A stretch of 64,000 bases of DNA from an uncultured Clostridia bacterium (GCA_947631455.1 CANRLH010000006.1:1-64000); one strand, 5' to 3'; numbered from the stretch's first letter, positions 51,010 to 59,771 are shown. Notes: a model not told the origin generated them from the letters alone. Made by a program: numbers and translations.

Positions 51010-51237
51010 ATGAGTCGTTGTGCGGAAAATATGAAGGGAGCGAAATACGATGTTCCTATCTGGAATAAGCTGAACCTGACAATCGAAGAAGCAGCAGCGT
51101 ATTCCGGTATTGGCGTCCGAAAGCTATATGATATGACAGGGAGCGAGGATTGCCCTTTCGTATTGTGGATAGGTTCACGCAGGCTGATAAAGCGAAAGAT
51201 ATTTGATGAGTATATCGGAAAGATGTATTCCATCTGA
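51010..51237 (+). CDS. xis: Excisionase-like protein 2
   Basis: A 75-residue Tn916 Xis-type protein (LNLTIEEAAAYSGIGVRKLY, CPFVLWIGSRRLIKRKIFDEYIG), a close paralogue of the preceding gene in tandem. AAAGGGAGGTG precedes the start. Being separated from copy 1 by a strong hairpin, it may be expressed at a different level. Confidence 0.82.
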   Translation: MSRCAENMKGAKYDVPIWNKLNLTIEEAAAYSGIGVRKLYDMTGSEDCPFVLWIGSRRLIKRKIFDEYIGKMYSI

Positions 51238-51254
51238 ATTTTGGAGGTGTTCAA

Positions 51255-51494
51255 ATGGACGATGAAATTATGAGATATAGGGACAAGTTAATCAGACAGG
51301 CTCAAGATTTACCCATATGGGAGCGAAAATGCCTGACGGTTGATGAAGCGGCGGAGTATTCCGGCATTGGGCGAAAGAAGCTTCGCAGTCTCTTGAAAAA
51401 GAAGAAATGCCCGTTTGCTCTCTCTGACGGGTTTCAGCTTCTCATAATTCGAGAGAAATTAGATGAGTATTGCAAAAAACACAAGCGCATTTAA
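51255..51494 (+). CDS. xis: Excisionase-like protein 3
   Basis: A 79-residue protein of the same winged-helix family but more diverged (LPIWERKCLTVDEAAEYSGI, KCPFALSDGFQLLIIREKLDEY), with a highly basic recognition segment RKKLRSLLKKKK. It lies 17 bases after copy 2 and 14 bases before the integrase, the position held by the single xis in Tn916, so it is the likeliest functional excisionase. Confidence 0.82.
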   Translation: MDDEIMRYRDKLIRQAQDLPIWERKCLTVDEAAEYSGIGRKKLRSLLKKKKCPFALSDGFQLLIIREKLDEYCKKHKRI

Positions 51495-51508
51495 GGAGGC
51501 GATGACAA

Positions 51509-52744
51509 GTGGCAAGACCGAAAAGGAAAGATAAAACGAGGGTTGTACTTAAAACCGGTGAAGGACAGCGCACTAATGGGACTTACTTTTTCCGATGGAC
51601 GGATAGAAAAGGCGAGCGACATTCCGTTTATGCCAAGACACTTGATGAACTGCGATATAAAGAGGAACAAATCGCAAAAGACAAGAGCGATGGCATTAAG
51701 GCAGAAGCTCGATACACAACGGTCAATGACATTTATGAGCTTTGGAAGGATTTGAAGCGAGGTCTAAAAAACAACACCTTTGAAAACTATAAGTATATGT
51801 ATGAGACCTTTGTCCGTCATCAGATAGGTTCAAAGACTGTATCGTCTCTGAGAAAAACAGATATAAAGAGGTTCTATAATTACCTTGCAGACGAACGCCA
51901 TCTGAAGCCGGCGACCATTGATAATATTCATACGGTTCTCCATCAGATTTTGGATATGGCGGTCGATGATGACTACATCAGGAATAACCCGTCAAACAAT
52001 GTGCTTAAAGAGTTGAAACAGTCCCATTGTTTTCAGACCGAGAAGCGTAGAGCCTTAACAAAGCCGGAGCAAGAATTGTTTCTTGACTATCTGAAAAACT
52101 CTCCGACATCAAAGTATTGGTATCCGGTGTTTGCGGTTATGATTGGGACGGGACTTCGTGTTGGCGAAGTGACAGGTCTCAGGTGGTGCGATATAGATTT
52201 AGACGAGGGCGTTATAGATGTTAATCATACTTTGGTCTACTATGAACACAGGTCAGATGAGGGCAAAAGAGGCTGCTATTTCAATGTCAATACACCCAAG
52301 ACTCCGACGAGCAACAGACAGGTTCCAATGCTCGACTTTGTGAAAGAAGCGTTCCTGATGGAAAAGAAGAACCAAGAGCTTTTGGATTTACATTGTCAAG
52401 TCACGATTGACGGGTATAGCGATTTCATCTTTATCAACCGTTTCGGACAGGCGCAACATCAGGGAACGCTAAACAAGGCGCTCCGCCGCATAATTCGAGA
52501 TTGTAACGACGAACAGTTACTAAAAGATGAAAACACAGACCTTTTGCTTCCGCATTTCAGTTGCCACTCCCTTCGCCATACTTTCACAACGAGAATGTGT
52601 GAAGCGGGGGTCAATGTCAAGGTAATTCAGGATACCCTCGGTCATAAGGACATCTCTACCACACTCAACATTTATACCGATGTGACAAAAGAATTGAAGC
52701 GTTCTGAGTTCGAGGGACTTGACTTATACTTCAAAGCTGAGTAA
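51509..52744 (+). CDS. int: Tn916-type tyrosine integrase of the ICE
   Basis: A 411-residue integrase. The N-terminal arm-binding domain (KTGEGQRTNGTYFFRWTDRKGER) is the AP2-like three-stranded sheet of Tn916 Int. The core-binding domain covers about 70-165. Catalytic residues: Arg in TGLRVGEVTGLRW near 213, HSLRHTF near 354, GHKD near 379 and the nucleophile Tyr in LNIYTDVT near 389. GTG start behind AAGGAGGCG. It is the last ICE gene before the terminator and should catalyse integration and excision of the whole element. Confidence 0.92.
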   Translation: MARPKRKDKTRVVLKTGEGQRTNGTYFFRWTDRKGERHSVYAKTLDELRYKEEQIAKDKSDGIKAEARYTTVNDIYELWKDLKRGLKNNTFENYKYMYETFVRHQIGSKTVSSLRKTDIKRFYNYLADERHLKPATIDNIHTVLHQILDMAVDDDYIRNNPSNNVLKELKQSHCFQTEKRRALTKPEQELFLDYLKNSPTSKYWYPVFAVMIGTGLRVGEVTGLRWCDIDLDEGVIDVNHTLVYYEHRSDEGKRGCYFNVNTPKTPTSNRQVPMLDFVKEAFLMEKKNQELLDLHCQVTIDGYSDFIFINRFGQAQHQGTLNKALRRIIRDCNDEQLLKDENTDLLLPHFSCHSLRHTFTTRMCEAGVNVKVIQDTLGHKDISTTLNIYTDVTKELKRSEFEGLDLYFKAE

Positions 52745-52753
52745 AATATATAT

Positions 52754-52790
52754 GTCCTGATGTTTCCGCATAGGGAACATCAGGACTTCT
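52754..52790 (+). terminator. Terminator after the integrase
   Basis: GTCCTGATGTT (52754-52764) pairs with AACATCAGGAC (52776-52786), followed by TTCTT. Ten bases after the integrase stop. Confidence 0.75.
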
Positions 52791-52815
52791 TAAAATGCGA
52801 GGGGAGTCTATAAGG

Positions 52816-53060
52816 CTTACACCACTTACACCAATATTTACGCCAAGCAGTACCCAAAAAACACTTTTTTACACGGAATTATATCTTTTGGAAATTCGCA
52901 AAATGCGAAAATGATGGAGGATACAGTAATATGGAAAACTACGCAAAATCACTCGCTTTCGTCCCGACGATGAAATCTTTAGATTGATCGGGGTGTCAAA
53001 AGACCGTAAAATCAGGGATTTCGGACACGGAGAGAGTTAAAAACCTTACGCCTTACACCA
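52816..53060 (+). repeat. CTTACACCA repeats at the likely ICE right end
   Basis: Between the integrase and the first chromosomal-looking gene (52791-53193) there is no convincing gene. CTTACACCA occurs in tandem at 52816-52824 and 52825-52833, with TTTACGCCA at 52837-52845, and again as CTTACGCC plus CTTACACCA at 53045-53060. Repeats of this kind next to an integrase could be arm-type binding sites for Int or Xis. The exact attachment core cannot be fixed without the other ICE end or an empty site. Confidence 0.45.
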
Positions 53061-53193
53061 ATTGATGTAGAAATAAGTGCAGAGGCAAAAAAATCGCAGA
53101 TTTTCAAAGTGTTAATGGGCTATTCCCTTTCGGGGTCGCCCAATTTTCAGAAAAGGAAAAATATATTATTCTGTTTTATAGGAGGTAGCAGAG

Positions 53194-53382
53194 ATGAGAA
53201 AGTGCATTCGTTGTGGAGAGGAAATGGAGGAAGACTTCAAGTTCACCGGCGGTTACGGCAATGTGATTCGCAAAAAAGGCTTAACCGGTAAAGCCGTTTA
53301 TCCAAAAGCGGCAGTGTGCCCGAAGTGCGGCGAGGTCTCCATTTATGTAGACGATGAGCAGCTCGAAAAACTGATGAAGTAA
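53194..53382 (+). CDS. Small zinc-ribbon protein
   Basis: A 62-residue protein with CIRCGE at residues 4-9 and CPKCGEVS near 42-49, a four-cysteine zinc ribbon, and a short acidic tail (DDEQLEKLMK). ATAGGAGG precedes the ATG. Probably the first chromosomal gene past the ICE. No function known; size and motif occur in many Clostridial genomes. Confidence 0.7.
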   Translation: MRKCIRCGEEMEEDFKFTGGYGNVIRKKGLTGKAVYPKAAVCPKCGEVSIYVDDEQLEKLMK

Positions 53383-53394
53383 TTCCGGTTTTAC

Positions 53395-53431
53395 CCCCTT
53401 AGAGAGAAAAGCTTTCTCAGGGGACTTTTTT
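53395..53431 (+). terminator. Terminator of the zinc-ribbon gene
   Basis: CCCC plus GAGAAA stem against TTTCTC plus GGGG, followed by ACTTTTTT. A second hairpin with CAAGC/GCTTG and flanking A/T runs lies at about 53491-53519 and may terminate the convergent gene at 53562. The rest of 53432-53561 shows no gene. Confidence 0.75.
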
Positions 53432-53561
53432 GTGTTCTGGGGGCAAATCGCAAACCTCATCGAACAGCTCATTCTCTGAATAATGAGCGCAGAAAAAGCC
53501 AAGCGTTTGCTTGACTTTTTCAACAGGCTGAACAGATTCACGAAAAGGTGTGTCTGCTTTT

Positions 53562-54329
53562 TTATTTTGAGTTCTTGACGGCATTCAGCTCTTTATCAAA
53601 TTCGCCCTGACTTAACTTTGAATATGTCACGGCGTCTCCGATTAGTCCTAAAGCATCATATGTGCACCACTCGGAGCCGATTTTAAGCACCGTCAGGGTT
53701 TTGGTTTCGTCGGGGATATTGTCTTTTGAAAACGACTGTGTCACCTTTACAAAATACCCCGAAGTCGCATTGATAGCATAGCCCTGTCCATATGAATCCG
53801 ACTTTGAGCGTTTATATGCGAGCAGGTCTATTTCATCAAGCTCCGTTATATCTTCTACCGTAACTTTAAAATCCCTTGACTGCTTTGACGCAGCGCTTAT
53901 GCTGACAAGGCGGTCTATGCCCGTCTTTACTTTTGAAAGATCAGAATTGTAATATTCCTTTACCGCGCTGCTTAAAAGGTCTTCGCCAACGGCGTTTCTT
54001 AAATCCTTATAGCTGCCATCGCCGTTTAAAATATTCAGATACGAAGTGATAGCCGCCTGATAAGTGTTGCTTTTTATGTAATTTACTGTGATGAAAGTTA
54101 CGAAAACAGCCATTATTGCTATCGCAACTACTCCTATCGCGGCGTCGCGGAAGCGTGATACCTTGAATTTTCCGACACGTTTTCCGAAAAGGGCGAAGGC
54201 TTTTTTTCTTTCTGATGATTCAGGAGGATTTTCAAAGGCGGAAAAGTCGTATATTTGCTCTCCGCACCAGGGGCAGAATTGCTCATCGATTGATAGCTTT
54301 TTTCCGCATTTATGACAAAATTCCTGCAA
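53562..54329 (-). CDS. Zinc-ribbon membrane protein with extracellular domain
   Basis: A 255-residue protein. The N-terminus has two CxxC pairs (FCHKCGKKL, FCPWCGEQI), a zinc ribbon. A membrane segment lies at about 63-86 (IGVVAIAIMAVFVTFITVNY). The outer part of 170 residues has two SNTYQA / KEYYNSD helical units and ends in a beta region, with no catalytic motif. Such proteins, zinc ribbon plus membrane anchor plus extracellular domain, are common in Clostridia and unassigned. The start lies 40 bases before the end of alr on the same strand, so the two may share a message. Confidence 0.72.
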   Translation of the reverse strand: MQEFCHKCGKKLSIDEQFCPWCGEQIYDFSAFENPPESSERKKAFALFGKRVGKFKVSRFRDAAIGVVAIAIMAVFVTFITVNYIKSNTYQAAITSYLNILNGDGSYKDLRNAVGEDLLSSAVKEYYNSDLSKVKTGIDRLVSISAASKQSRDFKVTVEDITELDEIDLLAYKRSKSDSYGQGYAINATSGYFVKVTQSFSKDNIPDETKTLTVLKIGSEWCTYDALGLIGDAVTYSKLSQGEFDKELNAVKNSK

Positions 54330-54369
54330 AACCGAATATCCCCCTTTATCCTCTTTGATCTAAGTTAAT

Positions 54370-55524
54370 CTACTCCACGTCGATTTCTTTTCCGTTTTTC
54401 AGTATGACCCTCGGCACGCGTTTTGTTATGCCGCAGGTTATCTCGTATCCGATGGTATGGCACAAGTCGGCAATATCGTCTGCCGTTATTTCCTCGCTTC
54501 CGCTTTGTCCGATGAGCGTTACGCTGTCGCCCGGTTTTACTTCTATCCCGGTAACGTCCACCATAAGCTGGTCCATACATACGTTACCGACAATTCTGCA
54601 CCGCCTGCCGTTTATAAGCGCCTCTCCTCTGTTTGACAGAAGCCTCGGAATGCCGTCGGCATATCCGGCCGCAACTGTGGCTATGACCATATCCTCATTC
54701 GCCGTAAATGTACGCCCGTATCCTATGTCAGCGCCCTTTTTTACGGTTTTTACCATGGAAACTGTGGATATAAGCTCCATGACCGGCTTCATTTTCACGG
54801 GCACCGCAAGAGAGTGGTTGGGATAAAGACCGTAAAGAATGATTCCAAGCCGTGCAAGCGCAGAGCCATCTGATTTTGTATAAACACCTCCGGCTGAATT
54901 GAGCCAGTGGCATACGCCCGGATCATAGCCCTGAGCTTTCAGAGCGGCACAGACAGACTTTATTTTTTTTATCTGGGAATCGGTAAAGCTTATATTGTCG
55001 TCGTTGTCGGAATCGGCAACGCAAAGATGCGTAAACACACCCTCTGCCACAATATTGTCAAGGGCGTATATTTTTTTGGCTTCACAAACCGCTGAGTCTG
55101 TATCATCGCACGGGATACCTATTCTCGACATTCCCGTATCAAGCTTTATGTGAACCCTGACCTTGCCCGAGGCGGATTTATTAAGTGCTTCGGCATAATC
55201 AAGATCAAGGCACGCCTGAATGATATCATATTCTGTAAGGCGATCCGCCTGAGATGGAGGGGTGTATCCAAGAATAAGTATTTCGCCGGATATCCCGTTT
55301 TCGCGAAGCTCAATAGCCTCATCGATGTTTGACACGCCGAACCATTTAACTCCAAGATCGTTTTGTAGACACTCGGTAACAGCTTTTACTCCGTGACCAT
55401 ATGCATTTGCCTTCACCACACACATAAGCTGTGTTTCTTTGGGCAGAGCCGATTTGTAGCTTTTGGCGTTAAATATCAGGTTGTCAAGGTTTACTTTTGC
55501 AAAGGTTCTCTTTAAATAGTACAT
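54370..55524 (-). CDS. alr: Alanine racemase
   Basis: A 384-residue PLP enzyme that converts L- to D-alanine for peptidoglycan. The PLP lysine is Lys38 in VVKANAYGHG; IGYGRTF carries the catalytic Tyr of the second half, and AAGYADGIPRLLSNRG and GNVCMDQLMVDVTG are conserved. Length is normal. The gene is divergent from the SLOG gene at 55615 across a short promoter region. It looks like a housekeeping gene. Confidence 0.93.
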   Translation of the reverse strand: MYYLKRTFAKVNLDNLIFNAKSYKSALPKETQLMCVVKANAYGHGVKAVTECLQNDLGVKWFGVSNIDEAIELRENGISGEILILGYTPPSQADRLTEYDIIQACLDLDYAEALNKSASGKVRVHIKLDTGMSRIGIPCDDTDSAVCEAKKIYALDNIVAEGVFTHLCVADSDNDDNISFTDSQIKKIKSVCAALKAQGYDPGVCHWLNSAGGVYTKSDGSALARLGIILYGLYPNHSLAVPVKMKPVMELISTVSMVKTVKKGADIGYGRTFTANEDMVIATVAAGYADGIPRLLSNRGEALINGRRCRIVGNVCMDQLMVDVTGIEVKPGDSVTLIGQSGSEEITADDIADLCHTIGYEITCGITKRVPRVILKNGKEIDVE

Positions 55525-55542
55525 AAAATCATCCCTAAGCTA

Positions 55543-55571
55543 TTGAAAAATTTTAAGAATTGTGGTATTCT
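55543..55571 (+). promoter_or_regulatory. Promoter of the chromosomal SLOG gene
   Basis: TTGAAA (55543-55548), 17-base spacer, TATTCT (55566-55571). The SLOG gene starts 44 bases downstream behind AAAGGAGTG. Confidence 0.6.
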
Positions 55572-55614
55572 TAACATATATCAGTTTAAATTCAGGAAAA
55601 AGGAGTGTTAATAA

Positions 55615-56145
55615 ATGGCCGGGTCTTTGCAGAGACCGCTTTGTGTGTGCTTTTCTGGGCACAGACCTGAAAAGCTTCCCGGAAAAGGGAATTTTTCAGA
55701 TATCGGATTTCGGCATCTTTTGAGCATTCTTTATCTTGAAATTGAGGATACCATAAATGCAGGCTACACTGTATTCTACACCGGAATGGCAAGAGGAATA
55801 GATATGTGGGCCGCGAAAATAGTGCTTGAAAAGCGCATACATCACCCGAACATAAAGCTTGTCTGCGTAATTCCGTATAAAAGGCAAAGCGAAAGCCTTA
55901 CGGGTGCTGATAAGTGGGATTACTCCTACATAACTGATCTTGCAGACGAGGTTATCTGTTTGAGCGATGAATACCGTCCGGACTGTATGAGAAAACGCAA
56001 TATGTATATGGTGAATCACTCAGACAAGTTGATTGCGGTCATGGGTAACCCCAAAAGCGGCACCGGCATGACCGTAAATCTTGCAAAGAAAAGGGGAATC
56101 GTCGCAAGGGTAATTGACTTAAACGGTCTAAAGCCTCTTTTATAA
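55615..56145 (+). CDS. SLOG-family (DUF1273-like) protein, chromosomal copy
   Basis: A 176-residue protein with CVCFSGHRPEKLPG at the start, the loop FYTGMARGIDMWAAKI near 50-65 and KSGTGMTVNLAKKRGI near the end, the YpsA/DUF1273 pattern. Ligand and role are unproven; the family is thought to bind nucleotide-like molecules. It is monocistronic and divergent from alr. It differs clearly from the ICE-borne member at 20120-20623. Confidence 0.78.
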   Translation: MAGSLQRPLCVCFSGHRPEKLPGKGNFSDIGFRHLLSILYLEIEDTINAGYTVFYTGMARGIDMWAAKIVLEKRIHHPNIKLVCVIPYKRQSESLTGADKWDYSYITDLADEVICLSDEYRPDCMRKRNMYMVNHSDKLIAVMGNPKSGTGMTVNLAKKRGIVARVIDLNGLKPLL

Positions 56146-56209
56146 CTCCTATAATAGTTTACACCGAAATGGCAAAAGATTCAAGTGGTTTTTTACTTAT
56201 TTGAGTATT

Positions 56210-56263
56210 AAGACGATTTTGCCGGGCTTCAATCGGCAAAAGGTGTCGGGTAAAAGGCGTCTT
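56210..56263 (+). other. Two-layer stem-loop upstream of the LCP-like gene
   Basis: AAGACG (56210-56215) pairs with CGTCTT (56258-56263) around an inner stem TTTTGCCG (56217-56224) with CGGCAAAA (56234-56241). It sits about 90 bases before the next start, within the leader. No T-run follows. It may be a regulatory leader, or the terminator remains of the upstream gene. Confidence 0.45.
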
Positions 56264-56355
56264 TGAAAAGGAGGACGCAGGCGGCTGCTAAAAACAGCGC
56301 GCGCAACGTAACTCTATAATGCGGTATCATAACTGATTTGAAAGGACAGTAAAAT

Positions 56356-57276
56356 ATGGAGAACGAAAACAACATAAAAAAACAAAATAAAAGGAAAAAT
56401 CACGCAAGTGTTGCGCTTGTATATTTTATTACGTTGATCGTGGTATTGCTGGTGATTGGCGGTATTTCGCTTTTTGTAATGGAAAAATACGTTATCACAG
56501 AGGATAGCTCATCGGCGTCATCAGAGAAAGATCTCACCCCTAAAAAACGCGATAACGCTACCCGCCTTTATATGATGGTTGACGACAAAAATAATCTTGA
56601 GACGGTTTTGGTGGAAAGATTTTTGCCCCGATCCGCAAAGATAGTTTTGCTTCCGCTGTCTGAAAAAACCGTGGCGGCTGAATCAAATCAAACGCTTGCT
56701 CAGGCTTATGCCTCCGGCGGCTCATCAGCCATAACCGAGAATGTTGAGTCGCTGCTTGACGTTAAGATCGATAACTTTATAGTGCTCAATCACACCAACT
56801 TTGAAAATGTGATAGATAATCTTGCAACTATAAACTACACCGTTCCCGAAACGGTTTATTACATCGACGATGACTCGGACGATGTGCTCAATTACGAGCA
56901 GGGAGAGGAGCTCACGCTTTTTGGCTCGGAGATGAGGCTGTTTTTGACATATCCCAATTACGACGATGGTCCGGGGCATAACCAGAAGGTATGCGGAGAG
57001 CTTTTGTCAAGGGTGATAAATCAGGGCCTTTCAACATCTCTAACCGTGCAGAATTTAGGATCAACATTCAGTACACTGGTAAAGGGGTCTGATGACAAGA
57101 ACTTTTCTTTAAACGATTTCAATGATAATGCGATGAACAACATAAACTATATAATCGATAATTCAAACGAACCTGCACAATATATTACTGCGACAGGTGC
57201 CTGGAATGCAGACAGCACGCAGTTCACCGTAGACGAAGGCTTTAAAACTCAGCTGAAGGATATTTTTGAGCTTTAA
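56356..57276 (+). CDS. LCP-like (LytR-CpsA-Psr) membrane protein
   Basis: A 306-residue protein with a basic cytoplasmic N-terminus, a membrane segment (about 20-45: VALVYFITLIVVLLVIGGIS) and an extracellular domain. The stretch LAQAYASGGSSAITENVESLLDVKIDNFIVLNH (written in part: LAQAYASGGSSAITENVESL) matches the core of LCP phosphotransferases, which attach glycopolymers to the wall. The catalytic Arg/Asp pattern is weak, so this may be a diverged, regulatory member. Confidence 0.6.
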   Translation: MENENNIKKQNKRKNHASVALVYFITLIVVLLVIGGISLFVMEKYVITEDSSSASSEKDLTPKKRDNATRLYMMVDDKNNLETVLVERFLPRSAKIVLLPLSEKTVAAESNQTLAQAYASGGSSAITENVESLLDVKIDNFIVLNHTNFENVIDNLATINYTVPETVYYIDDDSDDVLNYEQGEELTLFGSEMRLFLTYPNYDDGPGHNQKVCGELLSRVINQGLSTSLTVQNLGSTFSTLVKGSDDKNFSLNDFNDNAMNNINYIIDNSNEPAQYITATGAWNADSTQFTVDEGFKTQLKDIFEL

Positions 57277-57327
57277 GGCGTATGAACGTCAGGCCGGCAC
57301 ACAAACACAAAAAGGATGTTTAAATTT

Positions 57328-57669
57328 ATGAAGCTCATGGTACTTATACTTAATAGAACGGAAAAGCTTGACAGTCTGCTTGAAGGGTTTTCAGCCGCCG
57401 GAATAGGTGGAGCGACGATAATTGAATCGTCCGGTCTGGCTCAGACTCTTAACCGAATCGGCTCTTCTATTTTGACAGCGGCTATAAAGGATATTATCGG
57501 CGCTGCTGATGATGACAACCGCACGGTGCTTTCGGTAATAAAGGACGATCAGCTTGAAACGGTAAGAAAGGTTATATACGCAACGGTAGGGGATCTTTCT
57601 CTTCCTAATACCGGGATCCTGTTTACCGTTCCGATAGATTTTGCGGAGGGTATTCCTGAAGGAAAGTAA
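57328..57669 (+). CDS. P-II-like regulatory protein
   Basis: A 113-residue protein of ferredoxin-like fold (MKLMVLILNRTEKLDSLLEG, IGGATIIESSGLAQ, LETVRKVIYATVGDL, GILFTVPIDFAEGI), resembling diverged P-II/CutA-type proteins that bind nucleotides and control partners. The classical uridylylated T-loop Tyr is not recognisable. AAAAAGGA supports the ATG at 57328; one 12 bases upstream is possible. It lies 42 bases before glyS. Confidence 0.6.
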   Translation: MKLMVLILNRTEKLDSLLEGFSAAGIGGATIIESSGLAQTLNRIGSSILTAAIKDIIGAADDDNRTVLSVIKDDQLETVRKVIYATVGDLSLPNTGILFTVPIDFAEGIPEGK

Positions 57670-57710
57670 AGGATTTAATGGGGTAAACCCCTTATGAAAG
57701 GAGAAGCTTT

Positions 57711-59090
57711 ATGCTTAAAAACACAGAAAAAAGTATGGACACGATCGTAAATCTCTGCAAGCACAGGGGATTTATTTTTCCGGGAAGCGAGATTTACGGC
57801 GGCCTTGCAAACACATGGGATTATGGTCCGCTTGGAGCAAGACTGAAAAATAATGTAAAGGATACCTGGAGAAAAAGATTTATTCAGGAACGCCCCAACA
57901 GCTATGAGGTCGATGCCGATATTCTTATGAACCCCAGAGTTTGGGAGGCCAGCGGTCACGTTGCAAGCTTTTCTGACCCTCTGCTTGACTGCAAGGAGTG
58001 CAAGATGCGCCACCGTGCCGACAACCTTATCGACGATTTTGATCCTGATGCGCACGCAGACGGTATGACCAAGGAGGAGATGTTTGAATACATAAAGGCT
58101 CATTCTATCCCCTGCCCTAACTGCGGAAAGCATAACTTTACCGATATTCGTGAGTTTAACCTGATGTTTCAGACATTCAGGGGAGTTACCAATGATTCTA
58201 AGAGCATCATATACCTGCGTCCCGAAAACGCGCAGGGAGAGTATGTGAACTTCTTGAATGTACAGCGTACGATGAGGGCAAAGCTTCCGTTTTCGATAGG
58301 TCAGATAGGCAAGGCATTCAGAAACGAAATAACACCGGGAAACTTTACATTCAGAACAATTGAATTTGAGCAGATGGAGTTTCAGACCTTCTGCAAGGAG
58401 GGAGACGACTCTGACCTTTACGAATACTTCAAAGAATACGGTATGAAGTATTACACCGACCTTGGCATCGATCCTTCTCATCTGCGCTATCACGATCATG
58501 AAAAGCTTGCGCATTATGCAAAGGCTGCCTGTGATATTGAATTTTTGTTCCCGTTTGGCTGGGGAGAGATAAACGGAACACACAACCGCACGAATTTTGA
58601 CCTTACAAGGCATCAGGAATACAGCGGAACAAAGCAGGAGTATCTTGATCCTGATACCAATGAAAAGTTTATCCCGTATATCATTGAGTCTACTTATGGA
58701 CTTGACAGAACTGTGCTTGCGCTTATTTGCGATGCCTATGACGAGGAAAAGATAAACGACACGGATGAAACGAGAGTTGTCCTGCATTTAAGCCCCGCGA
58801 TCGCACCGTATAAAGCGGCCGTTCTTCCGCTTTCTAAAAAGCTTTCCGAAAACGCGGTCGAGCTTCAGGAGCAGCTTTCAAAGGCGTTTATGACCGACTA
58901 TGACGCGGCGGGCTCTATCGGAAAGAGATACCGTCGTCAGGACGAGATAGGAACTCCGTTTTGCATAACCTATGATTTTGATTCTCTTGAGGACGGCTGT
59001 GTTACCGTGAGGGACAGAGACACTATGAGTCAGGAGAGAGTAAATACTCAGGATCTTATAAGCTATATTGAAAGCAAAATCAAGTTTTAA
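57711..59090 (+). CDS. glyS: Glycyl-tRNA synthetase, dimeric type
   Basis: A 459-residue class II synthetase that charges tRNA-Gly. Motifs seen: NPRVWEASGHVASFSDP (motif 1 area), FRNEITPGNFTFRTIEFEQM (motif 2 area) and ESTYGLDRTVLALI (motif 3), followed by the anticodon-binding domain. Two cysteine pairs (CKECKMRH, CPNCGKHN) suggest a zinc site in the insert. This is the alpha-2 form common in Clostridia and unlike the alpha-2-beta-2 GlyQ/GlyS enzyme. No T-box leader lies in the 41-base upstream gap. Confidence 0.94.
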   Translation: MLKNTEKSMDTIVNLCKHRGFIFPGSEIYGGLANTWDYGPLGARLKNNVKDTWRKRFIQERPNSYEVDADILMNPRVWEASGHVASFSDPLLDCKECKMRHRADNLIDDFDPDAHADGMTKEEMFEYIKAHSIPCPNCGKHNFTDIREFNLMFQTFRGVTNDSKSIIYLRPENAQGEYVNFLNVQRTMRAKLPFSIGQIGKAFRNEITPGNFTFRTIEFEQMEFQTFCKEGDDSDLYEYFKEYGMKYYTDLGIDPSHLRYHDHEKLAHYAKAACDIEFLFPFGWGEINGTHNRTNFDLTRHQEYSGTKQEYLDPDTNEKFIPYIIESTYGLDRTVLALICDAYDEEKINDTDETRVVLHLSPAIAPYKAAVLPLSKKLSENAVELQEQLSKAFMTDYDAAGSIGKRYRRQDEIGTPFCITYDFDSLEDGCVTVRDRDTMSQERVNTQDLISYIESKIKF

Positions 59091-59092
59091 AA

Positions 59093-59117
59093 AAAAGCCC
59101 CGATCATGGGGCTTTTA
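59093..59117 (+). terminator. Terminator of glyS
   Basis: AAAAGCCCC (59093-59101) pairs with GGGGCTTTT (59108-59116), three bases after the stop. Confidence 0.85.
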
Positions 59118-59229
59118 CTATGACTGACCATAGGCTGTTTTGGTCAGGTGCTTGCAGGAAAATCTATTAAACAAAGCTGATGCGAGATCAAAACCGATTT
59201 GCAGCAGCTTATTTTATATTTATGCAGTT

Positions 59230-59652
59230 TTACGCCGCGGTCGTCTCTTCCACAGATTCCTTGGTTGGTTCTTCGCCGCTTTCAAGCGCGCGGTTGAGCG
59301 CCTGCTCCAAGCCGTCGGTCTTAAACTCATAGGTCATCCTGTCAAGCTCTCCGCCGTTATCTCACAAAAAGCAGGGAACCGAAATCTGTTTGCACAAACA
59401 AGTGAGCATTTATGAGAAGAACACCTTGCGTGCCGGTTCGTTTACGCCGCCCGTGCCGTATTCTTTGATCATTACCGAAATATTTTTGTCGGCAAATGTG
59501 GTTAAGCCTGTCTATCTTGGTTCGCATTTCTCTTATTTCTCTCTTGTTGCCGCATATTGCCGCAAGCGCTTAACAATACCGGCGTGGATACCGCTAAAGT
59601 GAAAGCAAGAATTTTCTTTGCGCGAATATTTTGATTCCTTACTTTCTGACAT
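59230..59652 (-). pseudogene. Decayed lipoprotein gene
   Basis: On the minus strand, different frames carry parts of one secreted lipoprotein. The 5' part reads KKILAFTLAVSTPVLLSACG, a lipoprotein signal with lipobox LSAC; it lacks a start codon in frame and soon meets a stop. A second frame reads ISVMIKEYGTGGVNEPARKVF, and a third ends RMTYEFKTDGLEQALNRALE and EESVEE-like acidic residues to a TAA at 59230. At least two frameshifts separate the pieces. The remaining bases 59118-59229 hold nothing clear. Confidence 0.65.
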
Positions 59653-59771
59653 AAAGCTCAGGGCTTAAGTTTAATCTATGTATATCATTTTTAAGTATAA
59701 ATATATAAGAGAATTTGTCTTTTTTGTAAAATGTTTGCGTCATATGCTTAAAGCTTAAGCCCATATGAATA

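Noticed and set aside
52920-53038. Short open frames in the gap after the integrase
   Set aside because: Two overlapping frames of fewer than 40 codons (for example MENYAKSLAFVPTMKSLD) have weak or no ribosome sites and no recognisable family; one may be a gene remnant, but the evidence is too thin to annotate.
57670-57711. T-box riboswitch before glyS
   Set aside because: The gap to the preceding gene is only 41 bases, with no T-box consensus or specifier stem.
59140-59602. Plus-strand open frames after glyS
   Set aside because: They lack ribosome sites and lie opposite the lipoprotein remnant whose signal peptide and conserved pieces are readable on the minus strand.
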